NCBI RefSeq assembly: GCF_008710145.1
Contig: NZ_VYKL01000015.1
Coordinates: 558,001-622,000 of the forward strand
Reading direction: 5' to 3'
DNA: 64,000 nt
Source of the DNA: Niallia endozanthoxylica
GTDB taxonomy: Bacteria > Bacillota > Bacilli > Bacillales > Cytobacillaceae
The notes below the pieces were generated by a model. The model saw nothing but the letters and a program-made list of their open reading frames with translations, was not told the origin of the DNA and made no database searches. Below, one piece after another: positions 52,040-62,699 of this stretch. Each line of letters opens with the position of its first letter. Positions within the stretch are counted from its first letter, which is position 1. A program made the translations under genes and the position numbers.

Positions 52040-52762
52040 TTAGAGTATTTTCTCGAGAAAGTCTTTAGCTCGCTGACTTTTTGGATTTGAGAAGAATTCA
52101 TCTGGAGATGCATCCTCTGCTAGAACCCCGCCTTCTAAAAACAGAACCCGGTCGGCAACTTCCTTGGCAAATCCCATTTCATGAGTAACAATAGCCATCG
52201 TCATGCCTGACTGGGCTAAAGTCTTCATGACATCTAATACTTCTTTAACCATTTCCGGATCGAGCGCAGATGTCGGCTCATCAAACAGCATAACCTGAGG
52301 TTCCATCGCTAACGCACGAGCTATCGCAACCCGCTGTTTTTGGCCTCCTGATAGGCGTGTCGGATAAACATTGGCTTTTTCAGCTAATCCTACCTTCTCT
52401 AATAAAGCCATCCCTTTCTTTTCTGCATCCTGCTTTGACATACGCTTCACCTTCATAGGAGCATAAGTCAAATTTTCCATGACTGTTTTATGTGGGAATA
52501 AATGAAAATGTTGAAAAACCATGCCGACATTTTGTCTTATTTTCATGATATTTGTTTTCTTATTTGTGATGTCTACTCCGTCAATATAAATATGGCCGCC
52601 TGTCGGTTCTTCTAATAAATTTAAACAACGAAGGAATGTTGATTTTCCTGATCCGGATGGACCGATAATCGCAACCACTTCTCCTTCATGAATAGTTGTA
52701 GAAATGCCCTTCAGGACTTCAAGTTTGCCGAAATGCTTAGTTAATCCCTCAACCTTAATCAC
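52040..52762 (-). CDS. artR: Arginine ABC transporter, ATP-binding protein
   Basis: 240 residues. Walker [11 protein letters not shown]-loop [15 protein letters not shown], signature [18 protein letters not shown], Walker [15 protein letters not shown], switch His IVTHEM. GTG start overlapping the end of artQ by 8 bp. Powers the ArtPQ importer. Assigned to arginine by position: the genes occupy the place of yqiXYZ (artPQR) next to brxB (yqiW) and yqjA in B. subtilis; ATPase sequence alone would not separate arginine from other polar amino acids. Confidence 0.88.
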   Translation of the reverse strand: MIKVEGLTKHFGKLEVLKGISTTIHEGEVVAIIGPSGSGKSTFLRCLNLLEEPTGGHIYIDGVDITNKKTNIMKIRQNVGMVFQHFHLFPHKTVMENLTYAPMKVKRMSKQDAEKKGMALLEKVGLAEKANVYPTRLSGGQKQRVAIARALAMEPQVMLFDEPTSALDPEMVKEVLDVMKTLAQSGMTMAIVTHEMGFAKEVADRVLFLEGGVLAEDASPDEFFSNPKSQRAKDFLEKIL

Positions 52763-53414
52763 TTTTTCTCATACTCCTTTCGACAAGCTTTCCGATCAAC
52801 GTTAATGCCATAACAATTAAATAATAAATAACCCCGGCTAATAACAACGGCTCAATAAAGCGAAATTTATCTGCTCCGACTTGATAGGCTCGACGCATGA
52901 TATCCATAACACCTATCGTCGTCACAATCGCTGATTCCTTTGTTAAAGTGATAAACTCATTCATTAATGACGGTAAAATATTTTTTATTGCCTGTGGCAA
53001 AACAATATTCAGCATCATCGAACGGTATGGAACACCTAACGCCATTGCTGCTTCGCTCTGCCCTTTATCAACAGCAAGAATACCGCCGCGAATAATTTCT
53101 GATATATAGGCAGTTGAATTCAAAGCAAAAGAAACAACTGCTGCCGTAAATGGATCGATTTGGTAGCCTAGTACCTGAGGGGATCCAAAGTAAATAATCA
53201 TCAACTGCAATACAAGCGGTGTGCCGCGAAAAATAGAAGTATAAGCATCCGCAAACCAACCTAAAAGCTTTATATTACTAATTTTAAATAATGACAGTAT
53301 AATACCAAATACGAACCCTAATACCCCCGAAAGAAGAGCAATTTGTATAGTTACAACAATACCTTTTAAGATAAAGGGGAACGATGGGAGAACGGATGAA
53401 AAATCTAAATTCAT
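52755..53414 (-). CDS. artQ: Arginine ABC transporter, permease
   Basis: 219 residues, HisM-type permease with five helices, docking loop [20 protein letters not shown] and the conserved [20 protein letters not shown]. It binds the ATPase and forms a homodimeric pore. ATG preceded by GAGGAATG. It is 91 bp from artP; a hairpin with a U-rich tail lies between, an arrangement mirrored in the other amino-acid ABC operon of the window. Confidence 0.88.
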   Translation of the reverse strand: MNLDFSSVLPSFPFILKGIVVTIQIALLSGVLGFVFGIILSLFKISNIKLLGWFADAYTSIFRGTPLVLQLMIIYFGSPQVLGYQIDPFTAAVVSFALNSTAYISEIIRGGILAVDKGQSEAAMALGVPYRSMMLNIVLPQAIKNILPSLMNEFITLTKESAIVTTIGVMDIMRRAYQVGADKFRFIEPLLLAGVIYYLIVMALTLIGKLVERSMRKSD

Positions 53415-53453
53415 ATAAAATCATTCCTCTCACAAAATGAATTAGAAGTATAT

Positions 53454-53492
53454 AAAAAACGTCCAGAAAACGATTCCTTTCTGAACGTTTTT
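53454..53492 (-). terminator. Intercistronic hairpin artP / artQ
   Basis: AAAAACGTTCAGAAA/TTTTCTGGACGTTTTTT stem with T-tail on the minus strand inside the 91-bp gap. Probably a partial terminator favouring the binding protein. Confidence 0.75.
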
Positions 53493-53505
53493 ACTTTTTT
53501 CTTTA

Positions 53506-54294
53506 TTACTCTGCGTCAAACCATTTCTTAATTATTTGTTCTATTTCACCATTTTCAATCATTTTCTTTAATTCTGCATTAAATTCTTCTGTTAACTCAC
53601 TATCTTTAGGAAAAGCAATCGCATATCCGCCATCAGCATCTTCAATGGTAATACCTGCAATATCTTTTGTTTCTTCTAAATATCCTTTTGCCACCGTATC
53701 TTCAATAATCGCTGCATCCAAACGGCCGGCAAGAATTTCTTGGATCAACTCTGGGATACGGTTACGGCTTTCGTAGGTGAAATCTGTTGTTTCAGCAAGT
53801 TCCTTCGCTTTTTCTTCTTGAATGGAACCTAATTGCGCCCCAACCTTTTTACCTTTTAAATCCTCACTACTTTTAATCCCGCTATCCTTTTTCGAAACAA
53901 TAACGTGTTTAGATGTGTAGTACGTATCACTAAAGTCTACACTTTTTTTACGTTCATCTGTAGCAGACATGGCTGCCATAACAAAATCAGCTTGTCCACT
54001 TTGCAACGCAGAAATAAGACCGCCAAAATCCATATCTTGGATTTCTAGTTCATAGCCTAGTCTTTCAGTAATTGCCTTTGCAATATCAATATCAAGACCG
54101 ATAATTTGGTCTCCTTTTGCCGTATCAATATATTCAAATGGTGCATAATCGCCAGACGTAGCCATTTTTAATACTTTTGCATCTGAATCTTTGTTGTCTC
54201 CTTCTCCTGCTGATTGATCACCGGCACCTCCGCAGGCAGCAAGTATACCTATAATCAGTACACTCATTAATAATATTGAAATAATCTTCTTCAC
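53506..54294 (-). CDS. artP: Arginine-binding lipoprotein of ABC transporter
   Basis: 262 residues. GTG start after AAGGAGG; signal peptide KKIISILLMSVLIIGILAA with the lipid cysteine next, then a Gly/Asp-rich linker. Family 3 solute-binding domain: TSGDYAPFEYIDTAKGDQII, GLDIDIAKAITERLG, FGGLISALQSGQADFVMAAM and SATDERKKSVDFSDTYY. GDYAPFE and the SATDERK loop are common to arginine/lysine binders. First gene of artPQR. Ligand by context with B. subtilis ArtP. Confidence 0.87.
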   Translation of the reverse strand: MKKIISILLMSVLIIGILAACGGAGDQSAGEGDNKDSDAKVLKMATSGDYAPFEYIDTAKGDQIIGLDIDIAKAITERLGYELEIQDMDFGGLISALQSGQADFVMAAMSATDERKKSVDFSDTYYTSKHVIVSKKDSGIKSSEDLKGKKVGAQLGSIQEEKAKELAETTDFTYESRNRIPELIQEILAGRLDAAIIEDTVAKGYLEETKDIAGITIEDADGGYAIAFPKDSELTEEFNAELKKMIENGEIEQIIKKWFDAE

Positions 54295-54463
54295 ACTATT
54301 TCCTCCTTTTTTGTCCATTATTTTATAGTATTAGCCTTTAATAGAAAGAATACAAAAGAATATCTAACTAATAATTATTCATCTAAACGAATTTTAACAC
54401 ATTCCTTTACATATGCAACAAAAATTTATATTAAAATACTATTTTAATATTATAAATATTATC

Positions 54464-54498
54464 AAAAAAGAAGTGTATGATCATTACAATCATACACT
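54464..54498 (-). terminator. Terminator of brxB
   Basis: AGTGTATGAT/ATCATACACT stem and TTCTTTTTT tail on the minus strand, 25 bp past the stop. Confidence 0.88.
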
Positions 54499-54522
54499 CC
54501 TCAACGCATTCCATGCCCTTAT

Positions 54523-54960
54523 TTAGATTTCTTCACAATATTTATCAAAAGCATCTTGAAGCTTTTTCATAACAGCTGCTGGTTCATGTCCTTCAATTTC
54601 ATGCCGCTCAACCATTGTTTGGATTTTTCCATCCTTTAAAAGAGCAAAGGACGGTGAGGAAGGGGGATATCCTGTGAAGTAGGAACGCGCCTTTTCCGTA
54701 GCCTCTTTATCTTGACCTGCAAATACTGTTACTAACTGATCTGGACGTTTATCATAATGAATGGCATGACTTGCCACTGGACGGGCAATTCCACCAGCAC
54801 AGCCGCAAACCGAATTAATCATAACTAAGGTTGTTCCTTTTTTCGCAAATGCCTCTTCCACTTCCTCAGGTGTCTTTAATTCGGTATATCCCGCTGTGAC
54901 AATTTCCTGCCGTGCTTGACGAACATGGTCGTTCATAAACAAGTTAAAATCAATATTCAT
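54523..54960 (-). CDS. brxB: Bacilliredoxin BrxB (YqiW)
   Basis: 145 residues, thioredoxin-like fold with the CGC active site in [16 protein letters not shown]. It removes bacillithiol from S-bacillithiolated proteins such as MetE and OhrR after oxidative stress. [20 protein letters not shown] and [15 protein letters not shown] are near-invariant in the YphP/YqiW family; the N terminus [20 protein letters not shown] favours BrxB over BrxA. ATG at 54960 directly after AAGGAGAG. Implies that the organism makes bacillithiol. Monocistronic. Confidence 0.93.
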   Translation of the reverse strand: MNIDFNLFMNDHVRQARQEIVTAGYTELKTPEEVEEAFAKKGTTLVMINSVCGCAGGIARPVASHAIHYDKRPDQLVTVFAGQDKEATEKARSYFTGYPPSSPSFALLKDGKIQTMVERHEIEGHEPAAVMKKLQDAFDKYCEEI

Positions 54961-55042
54961 TTGAACTCTCCTTATTCTCATTATTGTTCATTTACATCAT
55001 ATCAATAGATTTTAGTTAAGTACAAATAAGACGCTTTTTATG

Positions 55043-56161
55043 TTAACGTTTGAAATATTGTTCAAATAATTCTTCCACAGCTGAGGTCACTGTTTTATTA
55101 CCTGAAATCACCTGGTTTTCAACCTTTGGCAGTAGCTCTTTAATCGCTTTGTTATGAAAAAAACTGTTTTGCAGCTGGTCAATAATCATACTTTTCATCC
55201 ATTCTTTTATTTGCGACCTTCTTCGATCAGCAAATACACCTGACTGTTTAGTAGTCGATTCAAAATCCTGTATCATGTCCCATATTTCCTTAATACCATC
55301 ATTCATTAAGGCTGAGCATGTGCAGGCTTTTGTTTCCCAACCCTTTGTTGCCTGTTGGAGAAAATGTAATATCTGATTATATTCTTTTTTCGTCTTTAGT
55401 GCCGTTGCTTTATTTTCTCCATCCGCTTTATTAATCACAATTGCATCAGCCAGTTCCATAATCCCTTTTTTCATCCCCTGTAATTCGTCACCTGCACCGG
55501 TTAAAACTATTAGCATAAAAAAATCAACCATGTCCCGCACGATTACTTCACTTTGTCCGACACCAACCGTCTCTATTAAGATTACATCAAAACCATATGC
55601 CTCACATAAAAGCATTGTTTCTCTTGTTTTTCGGTGTACACCGCCAAGCTTCCCACCTGAAGGAGAAGGCCGAATAAACGCCCTTGGATTACGTCCCAGT
55701 TGCTCCATGCGTGTTTTATCACCGAGAATGCTGCCTCCGCTTCTACTTGAGCTTGGATCTACTGCAAGAACGGCTACCCTTAATCCCAGATTACATAAAT
55801 GCATCCCAAAAGCTTCAATAAAAGTACTTTTTCCTGCCCCAGGCACTCCTGTAATTCCGATGCGCACCGCCCTTCCAGTATGGGCCAAAAGTTGTTGCAG
55901 AAGCGTTTGAGCTTTCTGAAAGTGGTGTTCTGCGTTACTCTCTATTAATGTAATCGAGCGGGCCAGCATACTGCGGTCACCATTCAGAACTCCTTCCGCT
56001 AACTGCTCACAGGTAATTTCAACAGAAGTTTTCTTTTTCCGAAACGTACTGTTTGTAACCAGATTCTCTTGCGGAACGGCTTCTACCCCTTTTCGAATAG
56101 AGGTAGAAAACATATCCGGTTCATCCTGATTCACCCATTCGGGTCTTTTATCTTCAGACAT
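55043..56161 (-). CDS. meaB: Methylmalonyl-CoA mutase-associated GTPase MeaB
   Basis: 372 residues, G3E-family GTPase that gates cobalamin loading and protects methylmalonyl-CoA mutase from inactivation. Walker A GITGVPGAGKSTFIEAFG, LAVDPSSSRSGGSILGDKTR, base specificity VINKADGENK and the conserved ETVGVGQSEV. An N-terminal extension of about 60 residues and a C-terminal dimerisation arm are present. The ATG abuts the mutB stop (TAAATG), so chaperone and enzyme are made together. Last gene of mutA-mutB-meaB. Confidence 0.94.
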   Translation of the reverse strand: MSEDKRPEWVNQDEPDMFSTSIRKGVEAVPQENLVTNSTFRKKKTSVEITCEQLAEGVLNGDRSMLARSITLIESNAEHHFQKAQTLLQQLLAHTGRAVRIGITGVPGAGKSTFIEAFGMHLCNLGLRVAVLAVDPSSSRSGGSILGDKTRMEQLGRNPRAFIRPSPSGGKLGGVHRKTRETMLLCEAYGFDVILIETVGVGQSEVIVRDMVDFFMLIVLTGAGDELQGMKKGIMELADAIVINKADGENKATALKTKKEYNQILHFLQQATKGWETKACTCSALMNDGIKEIWDMIQDFESTTKQSGVFADRRRSQIKEWMKSMIIDQLQNSFFHNKAIKELLPKVENQVISGNKTVTSAVEELFEQYFKR

Positions 56162-58354
56162 TTATGCTTTCACTTCCTCATAGCCGAGTCTTTCATAAAT
56201 AGCTCGGATAACCTTTTGAGCAGCAATAGGAATGACCGTTCCTGGCCCAAAAATGGCAGAAGCTCCATGTTCATATAAGTATTCATAATCCTGCGCCGGG
56301 ATTACTCCGCCGACAACCACAACAATATCCTCCCGGCCAAGGTTCTTCAATTCAGCAACAAGCTGAGGGAGCAGGGTTTTATGTCCTGCTGCAAGCGAAC
56401 TCATACCAATTGCATGAACATCATTTTCAACAGCCTGTAAAGCCGTTTCCTCCGGTGTTTGGAATAAAGGACCGATATCAACATCAAAGCCTAAATCGGC
56501 AAATGCGGTTGCAATAACCTTCGCCCCTCGGTCATGACCATCCTGTCCCATCTTAGCAATTAAAATCCTGGGACGGCGGCCTTCATTTTCAAGAAACTCA
56601 TCTGTCATTTTCTTGACCGCTTCAATTTCTCTCTCGTTTGAAAAGGCGGAACTGTATACACCGCTTATGGAACGAATCGTTGCTTTATGACGACCGGATA
56701 CTTTTTCGATAGCTAAAGAAATTTCACCTAATGTGGCCCGTACACGTGCAGCTTGTACAGCCAGCTCCAAAAGATTTCCTTTGTTTGTTTCACAGGCTTT
56801 TTCGATTGCCGCTAGGGATTCTTGTACCTTTTCCTTATCACGGGAAGTCTTAAGTTGGTTTAACTTTTCAATTTGTTTTAGTCGAACAGTCTTATTATCC
56901 ACCTCTAGAATCTCAATGGGTTCTTCTTTTTCTAAACGGTACTTATTAACCCCGACAATCGTTTCTTTTCCTGAGTCAATTTGAGCCTGTCGTCTAGCCG
57001 CCGCTTCTTCAATTCGCATTTTCGGGAGACCTGTTTCTATCGCTTTTGCCATTCCACCTAGGTTTTCAATTTCTTCTATATGTTCCCAAGCACGTTTCAT
57101 TAACTGGTCAGTCAAAACCTCTACATAGTAGGATCCTCCCCATGGATCAATGACGTTTGTGATTCCTGTTTCTTCCTGTAGATACAACTGAGTATTTCTA
57201 GCAATTCTCGCAGAGAAATCAGTTGGCAGAGCAATTGCCTCATCTAGTGCATTTGTATGCAGGGATTGAGTATGTCCCATTACCGCAGCATGGGCTTCAA
57301 TGAATGTCCGAGTCACGTTATTAAATGGATCCTGCTCCGTTAAACTCCATCCTGATGTCTGTGAATGCGTACGTAATGCCAATGATTTGCCGTTTTTCGG
57401 CTCAAACGTTTGCATCATTTTAGCCCATATACAACGGGCTGCCCGCATTTTTGCTACTTCCATAAAATAATTCATGCCGATTGCCCAAAAGAATGACAAT
57501 CTTGGCGCAAATGAATCAATATCAATGCCTGCCTTTAAGCCAGTTCTAACGTATTCCAGGCCATCAGCCAATGTATAGGCTAACTCAATGTCAGCAGGTG
57601 CTCCGGCTTCCTGCATATGGTAACCAGAAATACTGATGCTATTAAATTTTGGCATGTATTTAGATGTATACTCAAAAATATCAGCAATAATCCTCATGGA
57701 CATGTTCGGCGGATAAATATACGTATTACGAACCATGTATTCTTTTAAAATATCATTTTGAATGGTACCTGACAGCTTTTCTTGAGAAACTCCCTGTTCT
57801 TCAGCTGTGACAATATAAAAGGCCATAATCGGAAGCACGGCTCCATTCATTGTCATTGATACCGACATTTTGTCTAACGGAATATCGTTAAACAATGTCT
57901 TCATATCAACGATTGAATCGATAGCAACCCCTGCTTTTCCAACATCTCCTACAACGCGTGCATGATCTGAATCATAGCCCCGATGTGTCGCAAGATCAAA
58001 GGCAACAGACAACCCTTTCTGGCCCATGGCTAAATTCCTTCGGTAAAAAGCGTTGCTCTCCTCAGCTGTTGAAAAGCCTGCATATTGGCGGACTGTCCAT
58101 GGTCTATTCACATACATGGTCGGATATGGCCCTCTTGTATAAGGAGGAAGCCCCGGGAAATCTCCTAGATGCTTAGCAGCTGCTAAGTCCATTTTAGTAT
58201 ATAAAGGCTTAGTCCTAATATGTTCATTGGTTTCAAATAACAGATGATCAATCGATGCAGAAATCTCCTTTGCTGCTTTCTGTTTCCAAACTTCTTCAGT
58301 AACTGATTTAGTTGTATCTAATATAACCCTTTTAAAATCCGGTTTTTGGGCCAT
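56162..58354 (-). CDS. mutB: Methylmalonyl-CoA mutase, large (catalytic) subunit
   Basis: 730 residues. Rearranges (R)-methylmalonyl-CoA to succinyl-CoA with adenosylcobalamin. TIM-barrel catalytic part with [40 protein letters not shown] and [20 protein letters not shown]-terminal B12 domain from about residue 595 with the cobalt-ligand motif [13 protein letters not shown], and [19 protein letters not shown]. Complete and of normal length. The ATG is 3 bp after mutA with GGCGGAA upstream. Confidence 0.96.
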   Translation of the reverse strand: MAQKPDFKRVILDTTKSVTEEVWKQKAAKEISASIDHLLFETNEHIRTKPLYTKMDLAAAKHLGDFPGLPPYTRGPYPTMYVNRPWTVRQYAGFSTAEESNAFYRRNLAMGQKGLSVAFDLATHRGYDSDHARVVGDVGKAGVAIDSIVDMKTLFNDIPLDKMSVSMTMNGAVLPIMAFYIVTAEEQGVSQEKLSGTIQNDILKEYMVRNTYIYPPNMSMRIIADIFEYTSKYMPKFNSISISGYHMQEAGAPADIELAYTLADGLEYVRTGLKAGIDIDSFAPRLSFFWAIGMNYFMEVAKMRAARCIWAKMMQTFEPKNGKSLALRTHSQTSGWSLTEQDPFNNVTRTFIEAHAAVMGHTQSLHTNALDEAIALPTDFSARIARNTQLYLQEETGITNVIDPWGGSYYVEVLTDQLMKRAWEHIEEIENLGGMAKAIETGLPKMRIEEAAARRQAQIDSGKETIVGVNKYRLEKEEPIEILEVDNKTVRLKQIEKLNQLKTSRDKEKVQESLAAIEKACETNKGNLLELAVQAARVRATLGEISLAIEKVSGRHKATIRSISGVYSSAFSNEREIEAVKKMTDEFLENEGRRPRILIAKMGQDGHDRGAKVIATAFADLGFDVDIGPLFQTPEETALQAVENDVHAIGMSSLAAGHKTLLPQLVAELKNLGREDIVVVVGGVIPAQDYEYLYEHGASAIFGPGTVIPIAAQKVIRAIYERLGYEEVKA

Positions 58355-58357
58355 TAA

Positions 58358-60211
58358 TTATTCCGCCTCCATTTCAGCTAAAATGGATGCCGCTATTTCA
58401 TAGCAAATACTTTTTAAATGAATAAACTGAGAGATTCCATTATCTAGTAAGACTTTTTGATCGGCTCTCTCCGGTAAACCGGCTAAATAAAGCATAGCTT
58501 TAGGGAAATTAGATTTAATAGCCTTCACGATTGCTAATCCTACTGCCCTATAATCATCATCTGAGCCGCAAAGTATATAATGATGAAACTTTGTTTCATT
58601 AACAAAATTCATAGCATCATTGATTTCTTCAACTTCCCGGCTTCTTACTGTTTTAATTCCTCCAGGAGCTAAAATATCACTTATAAAGTCTGCACGAGCC
58701 TTATGATTTTTCAGTTTTCCTAGACAAACCAGACCAACTGCAGGTGAAGTTTTTTCTTTCGCCAATTTCTCAGCTCTTTTTCTTAGCTTTTCATACGGCT
58801 CTGCTAACCTCGTTTGTTGCACAGGACGTACAGTTGATGAGATTGTTTTTAAATCTTCTGAAAACTCAACTTTTAAAGGTGTATCTTCCAAATTAGCATA
58901 TTTATTAATTCCTACAATTGACTGTTTACGAGAAAAGATATCCTTTTGCCTCTTTACAGCTACCTCCTTGATTTCCTCCTGCAGCCAATTCGATTGTAAG
59001 GCAGGAAGAATACCACCTTTCTCTTCTATCTTAAGGAAAAGAGTCCAAGCCTGTTCCATTAATTGATTCGTTAACGATTCAACATACCAGGAGCCTCCTG
59101 CTGGATCAACAACCGAACTCAAGCTCGCTTCTTCCTTGAGAATGAGCTGAGTATTCCGAGCCATTCGATCTGAAAATAATGTTGCTCTGCCTTCGGGCTC
59201 ATTAAAGGGGCTCACATGCAGAAATTGAATACCTCCAAGTATAGCAGCAAAGGCTTCATTACTTGCTCGTAATACATTCACATATGGATCATAAGCCGTT
59301 TTTGTATACCATGAGGTTTCAGCAGAAATGACCATTTTTCCTTCAGCTTCAGGAGCAGCGTCATAGGCCTCGACAATTTTGCTCCATACACTTCTTGCTG
59401 CCCGCAGTTTTGCAATTTCCATAAAAAATTGACTGCCGATAGAAAAATGAAATACTAATTTATTAAGTATATCCTTAACTCCCATACCTCTTGATTTCAG
59501 CTGTTCTATATGATGGACGGCAGTCGAAAGAGCAATAGCCAATTCTTGAACGGCATTAGCACCTCCATTATGATAAACCGGCGTATCTACTAAAAGCGTT
59601 TTCAATCTAGGGCATGCCGATGAAGCTGCTTGAATCGTTTCCACTAAACGATCATAAACAGAATCCAAATAATCTTTTTCTCCGCCTTGCTTTGCAAAAA
59701 GCGAAATAGGGTCTTTTCCTACATAGCCGCTTATTTTTTCAGAATTTTGTAAAGCCGCCATTCCGTATATGATTTCATTTTGGAACTGAGCTCCATTTAC
59801 GCTGAATGGATACGATTGATAATAGTTGGTAATGAGCTCTGGTAATTCTTTTACTATAGAAACAGAGGGGATAAACGCAATGGCTGTCTGTCCTTTTGCG
59901 ATACTGTCCTTTAATTTTTCTTTAAAATCTTCAGGATTTTCCGCAACAATACGTTGAGCAATTTCCCATGGATTTCCAATATACCCTAAGGCTTCACTTC
60001 CACGTCGAAAATCACCGCTGCCAGGAAATTGTGATAATGTCTTTTCATTCACATCCTCTTTTGTATACAGAGGTTTTAATTGAATATTTTCATATGTTTC
60101 TCTTGATAAAGAGTCTATACTTTTTCCCTGTAATGCTTCTTCAGCTTTTTGCTGCCAGGTTTCAACCGTTTGCTGTGAAAATGAATAATCCATCATCTTT
60201 TTTAGATCCAT
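58358..60211 (-). CDS. mutA: Methylmalonyl-CoA mutase, small subunit
   Basis: 617 residues, structural partner of MutB. Barrel regions GKGQTAIAF-like SIAKGQTAIAFIP, KLRAARSVWSKIVEAYDA and SAETSWYTKTAYDPYVN are conserved, but the C-terminal domain lacks the D-x-H-x-x-G cobalamin motif (here LGKLKNHKARADF), as expected for a non-catalytic subunit. The start is not certain: the ATG at 60211 has its nearest good site, AGGAGGGAAGG, about 27 bases upstream. First gene of the operon, reading away from the bkd terminator 140 bp upstream. Confidence 0.92.
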   Translation of the reverse strand: MDLKKMMDYSFSQQTVETWQQKAEEALQGKSIDSLSRETYENIQLKPLYTKEDVNEKTLSQFPGSGDFRRGSEALGYIGNPWEIAQRIVAENPEDFKEKLKDSIAKGQTAIAFIPSVSIVKELPELITNYYQSYPFSVNGAQFQNEIIYGMAALQNSEKISGYVGKDPISLFAKQGGEKDYLDSVYDRLVETIQAASSACPRLKTLLVDTPVYHNGGANAVQELAIALSTAVHHIEQLKSRGMGVKDILNKLVFHFSIGSQFFMEIAKLRAARSVWSKIVEAYDAAPEAEGKMVISAETSWYTKTAYDPYVNVLRASNEAFAAILGGIQFLHVSPFNEPEGRATLFSDRMARNTQLILKEEASLSSVVDPAGGSWYVESLTNQLMEQAWTLFLKIEEKGGILPALQSNWLQEEIKEVAVKRQKDIFSRKQSIVGINKYANLEDTPLKVEFSEDLKTISSTVRPVQQTRLAEPYEKLRKRAEKLAKEKTSPAVGLVCLGKLKNHKARADFISDILAPGGIKTVRSREVEEINDAMNFVNETKFHHYILCGSDDDYRAVGLAIVKAIKSNFPKAMLYLAGLPERADQKVLLDNGISQFIHLKSICYEIAASILAEMEAE

Positions 60212-60349
60212 CTGACGCCGCCAAAAGTCAGCAGCCTTCCCTCCTAACTTTTAGAAAAATTTTAAAATTCAAAATTATCTTTCTTTTTACCATTTTATTA
60301 TACATATGTCATACACACAATCACTATTTTGGAAGCATGTGGAATAAAA

Positions 60350-60379
60350 AGAAAAAACGCTGCTCATATCAGCAACGTT
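60350..60379 (-). terminator. Terminator of the bkd operon
   Basis: AACGTTGCT/AGCAGCGTT hairpin and TTTTTCTTTTT tail on the minus strand, 15 bp past the bkdB stop. Confidence 0.85.
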
Positions 60380-60394
60380 AGAGAGAATTATTTA

Positions 60395-61687
60395 TTAATA
60401 TATTGGTGTGTTATCTTTCGTTGTATTTTCAAGAATTTCCTTCACTCTATTCATGAATTTTCCGCAAATAAATCCATCAAGAATTCGGTGGTCAAGCGAG
60501 AGACATAAATTCATCATATCTCGAACAGCAATCATGTTTTGATTCATAACAACAGGACGTTTAATAATAGACTCTACCTGCAGGATGGCCGCCTGTGGAT
60601 AATTAATAATGCCCATTGATTGGACAGAACCAATTGAACCAGTATTATTAACAGTAAAGGTTCCACCCTGGAAATCCTCAACCTTTGTAGTGCCGGTGCG
60701 GACCTTTTCAGCAAGAACAGAAATTTCTCGAGCAATCCCTTTAACCGTTTTTTCATCTGCATGTTTAATGACGGGAACAAATAGAGCATCCTCTGTTGCT
60801 ACAGCAATAGAAAGATTAATCTCTTTTTTACGAATAATTTTATCACCCGCCCACATGGCATTCATTTGCGGGAATTCCTTAAGAGCTTGGGCCACTGCTT
60901 TTACAATAAACGCAAAAAAAGTTAAATTAAATCCTTCCTTCTGATAAAATTCCGTCTTAATTTCATTGCGATATTCAACCAAGTTTGTAACGTCCGCTTC
61001 GACCATCATCCAAGCGTGAGGAATTTCATGCTTGCTTTTTACCATATTTGCCGCAATCGTCTTCCTTAATCCTGTAACAGGGATTTCAGTATCTCCAGTC
61101 GCAGCTATAATCTTACTATTTTTTTGTCCAGGAGTATCAGCTATTCTAGCCTCCGAAACGACATCTGCAGAAGAGTGAGAAGCAGAAGGCTTTGGCATTT
61201 CATTTTGTTCAGTCTGGCCGCCAGATGAGACCAATTGCAGGAGATCCTTACGAGTAATCCTCCCTCCAGCACCTGTTCCCTTAACCCTTTTTAAATCAAT
61301 TCCATACTCCTGTGAAAGTTTTAAAACGGCAGGAGAATAACGGAGTTTTAAAGCGGGCTCTTTTCTCCCTTCATGATAGAAACTGACCTTCTGCTCTACT
61401 CTTTTCTGACCCTCAGAAGACATATCATCTTCAATTACTGGCTCTAGTTCTGTTTCTATTACACAAATCGCTGCTCCTACGGGTAATGTATCCCCCTCAC
61501 CTACCATCAATTCCTTAATGATACCTGTAAAAGAAGATGGAACTTCAGCATTCACCTTATCTGTTATAATTTCAGCAAGCGGGTCATATTTCTTGACCCT
61601 GTCCCCGACAGAAATAAGCCATTTAGAAAGCGTTCCTTCCGTTACACTTTCACCTAACTTGGGCATAATAATTTTTTCAATTGTCAT
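60395..61687 (-). CDS. bkdB: Branched-chain 2-oxoacid dehydrogenase E2 (dihydrolipoyl acyltransferase)
   Basis: 430 residues. N-terminal lipoyl domain with the lipoylated lysine K44 in EIITDKVNAEVPSSF, a linker, the peripheral E1/E3-binding domain (YSPAVLKLSQEYGIDLKRVK and GAGGRITRKDLL, about 113-148) and the catalytic core with SLDHRILDGF. Only one lipoyl domain. It transfers the acyl group to CoA in the core of the complex. ATG after GGAGGGGCCGG. Follows bkdAB by 18 bp and ends the operon. Confidence 0.95.
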   Translation of the reverse strand: MTIEKIIMPKLGESVTEGTLSKWLISVGDRVKKYDPLAEIITDKVNAEVPSSFTGIIKELMVGEGDTLPVGAAICVIETELEPVIEDDMSSEGQKRVEQKVSFYHEGRKEPALKLRYSPAVLKLSQEYGIDLKRVKGTGAGGRITRKDLLQLVSSGGQTEQNEMPKPSASHSSADVVSEARIADTPGQKNSKIIAATGDTEIPVTGLRKTIAANMVKSKHEIPHAWMMVEADVTNLVEYRNEIKTEFYQKEGFNLTFFAFIVKAVAQALKEFPQMNAMWAGDKIIRKKEINLSIAVATEDALFVPVIKHADEKTVKGIAREISVLAEKVRTGTTKVEDFQGGTFTVNNTGSIGSVQSMGIINYPQAAILQVESIIKRPVVMNQNMIAVRDMMNLCLSLDHRILDGFICGKFMNRVKEILENTTKDNTPIY

Positions 61688-61705
61688 ACCGGCCCCTCCT
61701 TCCTC

Positions 61706-62689
61706 TTAAAATTCGGCAAGTTCACGCATTGCTTTTTCTATTTTTTCCGGGTTGACCATAAAATGCTTTTCCATTGTTGGTGCATACGCAACTGCTGGTA
61801 CATTAGGGGCTGCTAGTCTTTTAATCGGTGCATCTAATTCAAATAAACAGTGCTCGGCAATGATAGCTGAAACCTCGCTTATAATGCTGCCTTCTTTGTT
61901 ATCCTCTGTCACAAGCAAGACTTTCCCCGTTTTTGAGGCCGCTTCTATAATTGCCTCTTGATCGAGTGGATAAACCGTGCGTAAATCTAAAATATGAGTC
62001 GAGATACCATCCTTCGCTAACCTTTCTGCCGCCTGGAGTGCAAAATGTACACAAAGGCCGTAAGTGATAACCGTTATATCTTCACCTTCCCGCTTCACAT
62101 CCGCTTTCCCAATCGGAAGAACATAATCACTTTCCGGAACTTCACCTTTGATTAACCGGTAGGCCCGCTTATGTTCAAAAAACAGCACAGGATCTTCATC
62201 ACGGATGGCTGCTTTAAGAAGTCCTTTTACGTCGTAGGGAGTTGACGGCATGACAATTTTCAATCCCGGCTGATTAGCAAACACAGCCTCTACTGATTGG
62301 GAGTGATACAAGGCACCGTGAACGCCGCCTCCGTAAGGAGCCCGAATGACAATCGGACAGCTCCAGTCATTATTTGATCTGTAGCGGATTCTTGCCGCTT
62401 CTGAAATAATTTGATTGACTGCGGGCATAATAAAATCAGCAAATTGCATTTCTGCTATTGGTCTCATACCGTACATGGCCGCACCGATTCCTACGCCTGC
62501 AATGGCAGACTCAGCTAAAGGGGTATCCATGACTCTTTGTTCACCAAATTGCTCATATAAACCTTGTGTTGCTTTAAACACACCACCTTTTTTCCCAACA
62601 TCCTCACCTAATACAAATACTCTTCTGTCTCTTTCCATTTCCTCGCGAATCGCCATTGTAACGGCTTCTATATAAGAGATGATTGCCAT
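61706..62689 (-). CDS. bkdAB: Branched-chain 2-oxoacid dehydrogenase E1, beta subunit
   Basis: 327 residues, transketolase-like subunit. FVLGEDVGKKGGVFKATQGL, MDTPLAESAIAGVGIGAAM, QFADFIMPAVNQIISEAARI and YGGGVHGALYHSQSVEA are classic for BfmBAB/BkdAB, and it forms the E1 heterotetramer with BkdAA. ATG at 62689 after AGGGGGATAAT; the longer in-frame reading overlaps bkdAA and is not supported. 10 bp after bkdAA. Substrates are the 2-oxoacids of Val, Leu and Ile, giving primers for branched fatty acids. Confidence 0.96.
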   Translation of the reverse strand: MAIISYIEAVTMAIREEMERDRRVFVLGEDVGKKGGVFKATQGLYEQFGEQRVMDTPLAESAIAGVGIGAAMYGMRPIAEMQFADFIMPAVNQIISEAARIRYRSNNDWSCPIVIRAPYGGGVHGALYHSQSVEAVFANQPGLKIVMPSTPYDVKGLLKAAIRDEDPVLFFEHKRAYRLIKGEVPESDYVLPIGKADVKREGEDITVITYGLCVHFALQAAERLAKDGISTHILDLRTVYPLDQEAIIEAASKTGKVLLVTEDNKEGSIISEVSAIIAEHCLFELDAPIKRLAAPNVPAVAYAPTMEKHFMVNPEKIEKAMRELAEF

Positions 62690-62699
62690 TATTATCCCC

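Noticed and set aside
58358..60211. MutA lacking the cobalamin motif as a sign of a broken mutase
   Set aside because: The small subunit of heterodimeric methylmalonyl-CoA mutases normally lacks this motif; MutB carries it intact.
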